Part shown: positions 32,004 through 33,196 of the stretch, one piece after another
How positions within the stretch are numbered: the first letter of the stretch is position 1
Layout: every line of letters starts with the position of its first letter
Source: an uncultured Parabacteroides sp.
GTDB lineage: Bacteria > Bacteroidota > Bacteroidia > Bacteroidales > Tannerellaceae
Direction of reading: 5' to 3'
NCBI GenBank assembly: GCA_944325335.1
Contig: CALUZR010000042.1
Location: 1-33,196 of the forward strand
DNA length: 33,196 nucleotides
Position numbers and translations under genes: made by a program
Notes under the pieces: model-generated
The model's database searches: none
Seen by the model: only the letters and a program-made list of their open reading frames with translations
Told to the model about the DNA's origin: nothing

Positions 32004-32661
32004 CAGTTGTTGACGGTTTATAATCCTTCTGCATGGCAACCACCTCTTCAAATCGTTTTTGCGTAGGAGTTCCTTCTATGCGTTCTTTCCACGAAAACTG
32101 CTTGTCAAACTCATCCGCCTTCTCCGGATTGACTTGGTAGATTTCATCTTCATAATACTTTCCTGCCACACCGTGCAAAGCATCGGGGTAGAGCGGACAC
32201 ACGTGCAGGGCGGCAAAATACTTGTTTTCTGCAGTGCGGATGCCGAACTGTTCCGCCGCCGTAAAGCCCACTTTCGTATAATACTTCGGCTCGCCGCAAA
32301 GCAGGATGGCCCGATAACCGTTTGCTGCGGCTACGTTGCGGGCATAATTTATCAGCATCCGCCCCACGCCTTTGCGCTGGAAATCCGGAAGGACGGCTAT
32401 CGGTCCCATGCTCAACACCTCGTAACGGTTGCTGTCATCGCCTAAAAGGAAAGACTTTAAGAAAACCACGGAACCGATGATTCTGCCGTCTGCTACGGCA
32501 ACGAAATCCAGTTCGGGAATGAAATTAGGCGAACTACGCATGATATGCAGCAGGTAATGTTCCGTGCATCCGGGCGAATAGTAGTTCCAGAATGCTTCCC
32601 GCATCACTTGTTCCGCCTCGCGGTAGTCCGCAGGCTGCTCCAGTCTGATTTGTATATCCAT
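31999..32661 (-). CDS. GNAT-family N-acetyltransferase
   Basis: A 220-residue protein. The acetyl-CoA-binding motif A is clear: GPIAVLPDFQRKGVGRMLI (Q-R-K-G-V-G-R near residues 95-101), preceded by the beta strands FVAVADGRIIGSVVFL. The RKGVGRML loop and the later YYTKVGFTAAEQFGI are typical of the family. A C-terminal extension (CPLYPDALHGVAGKYYEDEIY) matches a group of Bacteroidales N-acetyltransferases whose substrates are unknown. It starts at MDIQIRLEQPADYREAEQVM, a standard GNAT N-terminus. Convergent with the sigma factor. Confidence 0.94.
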   Translation of the reverse strand: MDIQIRLEQPADYREAEQVMREAFWNYYSPGCTEHYLLHIMRSSPNFIPELDFVAVADGRIIGSVVFLKSFLLGDDSNRYEVLSMGPIAVLPDFQRKGVGRMLINYARNVAAANGYRAILLCGEPKYYTKVGFTAAEQFGIRTAENKYFAALHVCPLYPDALHGVAGKYYEDEIYQVNPEKADEFDKQFSWKERIEGTPTQKRFEEVVAMQKDYKPSTTD

Positions 32662-32762
32662 ATTGTTTGATTGATTTTGAAAACGAGAACGAAGATAAGG
32701 AAAATCGGGGAGCGGGGCAAGGATTATTTCCCCATCACATCATAATCTTGTTCATAAATCGG

Positions 32763-33196
32763 TTATTTTATGGCATATTCCTCCTTGATGATGCGCAATG
32801 CCTTGATAGCGGCAGGGAAGCCGATGTAGGGCAGGCACTGAATGACAGCGGCGGTCAATGTTTCGGGCGAGTTGCCGGCGTTGATGTTTCCGTGATAGTG
32901 CGAATGGAGCTGGCTCTCGGCTTCCAAGGTGGTCAATACGCAGTAGCCCAACAACTCGCGCGTCTGCAAGTCGAGTGCGCCACGGCTGTAGATTTCACCG
33001 AAAAAATAGTCGGTCAGGAACTGTTCTACATTCTTGCCCATATCTCCGGGCATACCTGACATGACGGATGACACGCCGCCGGGATATTGCTTGTCCTGAA
33101 TGGCTTTGCCAGTTTTGTGGCGTGTTTCTTCTGTTACCGTGCCTTGCTTTCCCAACGGCAGGGAGATGCCCCGCTCCTTGAACACCTCGTTCACCG
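32763..33196 (-). CDS. Carboxymuconolactone-decarboxylase-family protein, 5' truncated by window
   Basis: The C-terminal 143 or so residues are present; the frame is open to the window edge and the GTG at 33194 need not be the start. The sequence contains the CMD/AhpD-like core: SRGALDLQTRELLGYCVLTTL, then ESQLHSHYHGNINAGNSPE, then AAVIQCLPYIGFPAAIKALR. The first part (ISLPLGKQGTVTEETRHKTG) suggests a second CMD repeat upstream. Family members are decarboxylases or peroxiredoxin-like proteins. The usual Cys-x-x-Cys of AhpD is not seen in this portion (only C in LLGYC and IQC), so hydroperoxide activity is uncertain. It lies about 100 bp upstream of the acetyltransferase on the same strand. 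Confidence 0.85.
   Translation of the reverse strand, partial: VNEVFKERGISLPLGKQGTVTEETRHKTGKAIQDKQYPGGVSSVMSGMPGDMGKNVEQFLTDYFFGEIYSRGALDLQTRELLGYCVLTTLEAESQLHSHYHGNINAGNSPETLTAAVIQCLPYIGFPAAIKALRIIKEEYAIK

Overview
The window reads as a Bacteroidales chromosome segment, most likely Parabacteroides or a close Tannerellaceae relative. The evidence is the Bacteroidetes-type promoters (a TAnnTTTG -7 box with a TTTG-like -33 box about 19 bp upstream), SusC and SusD remnants, a DUF6261-like protein, a lipoprotein followed by a large D-rich repeat adhesin, and moderate GC. The genus is inference. No tRNA, rRNA, CRISPR array, transposase or integrase was found.

Layout. 1-328 is the end of a PfkB-family sugar kinase. 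480-14688 is an accessory block: a RhuM/phospholipase-D-like fusion, a divergent DprA-like gene with a partner, a long minus-strand operon (three tandem Trp-rich repeat paralogues, a metallophosphoesterase and several small conserved genes), a 600-residue tandem-duplicated protein that looks like a degenerate FtsZ/tubulin fold, a DUF6261/DUF4469-like gene whose 5' leader is a 41-bp tandem repeat array, two PD-(D/E)XK nuclease-family genes, and a gene ending in a second FtsZ C-terminal-like domain. 15011-16700 is the scar of a SusC/SusD locus: an intact promoter, leader and SusC signal peptide run directly into the C-terminal two thirds of a SusD-like gene. 17063-20297 is housekeeping (pheT, yebC). 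20463-21518 is a DUF1016 nuclease-like gene. 21574-22160 holds a small-RNA-like unit and a highly structured leader or ncRNA. 22230-28184 is a lipoprotein plus a 1575-residue repeat surface protein. 28669-33196 holds a conserved unknown with a clamp-binding-like C-terminus, a DUF2148 protein, D-lactate dehydrogenase, an ECF sigma factor, a GNAT acetyltransferase and a carboxymuconolactone-decarboxylase-family gene cut by the window end.

How the parts connect. The strongest hint of an undescribed system is a shared promoter. A nearly invariant 17-bp motif (GCCAAAnCACAGCAyAG on the + strand) lies exactly 14 bp from a -7 box in front of the Trp-repeat operon, the FtsZ-like tandem gene and the gene with the FtsZ-C-like tail. 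A weaker copy sits in front of the DprA-like operon. Two of these transcription units encode FtsZ-like modules with no recognisable GTPase loop. I infer a co-regulated accessory set, but its function (defence, immunity, cell-division control) is not established by the sequence.

Three tandem arrays (periods 41, 42 and 23 bp, about six copies each) sit at gene boundaries, and a dispersed AT-rich palindromic repeat occurs in four intergenic regions.
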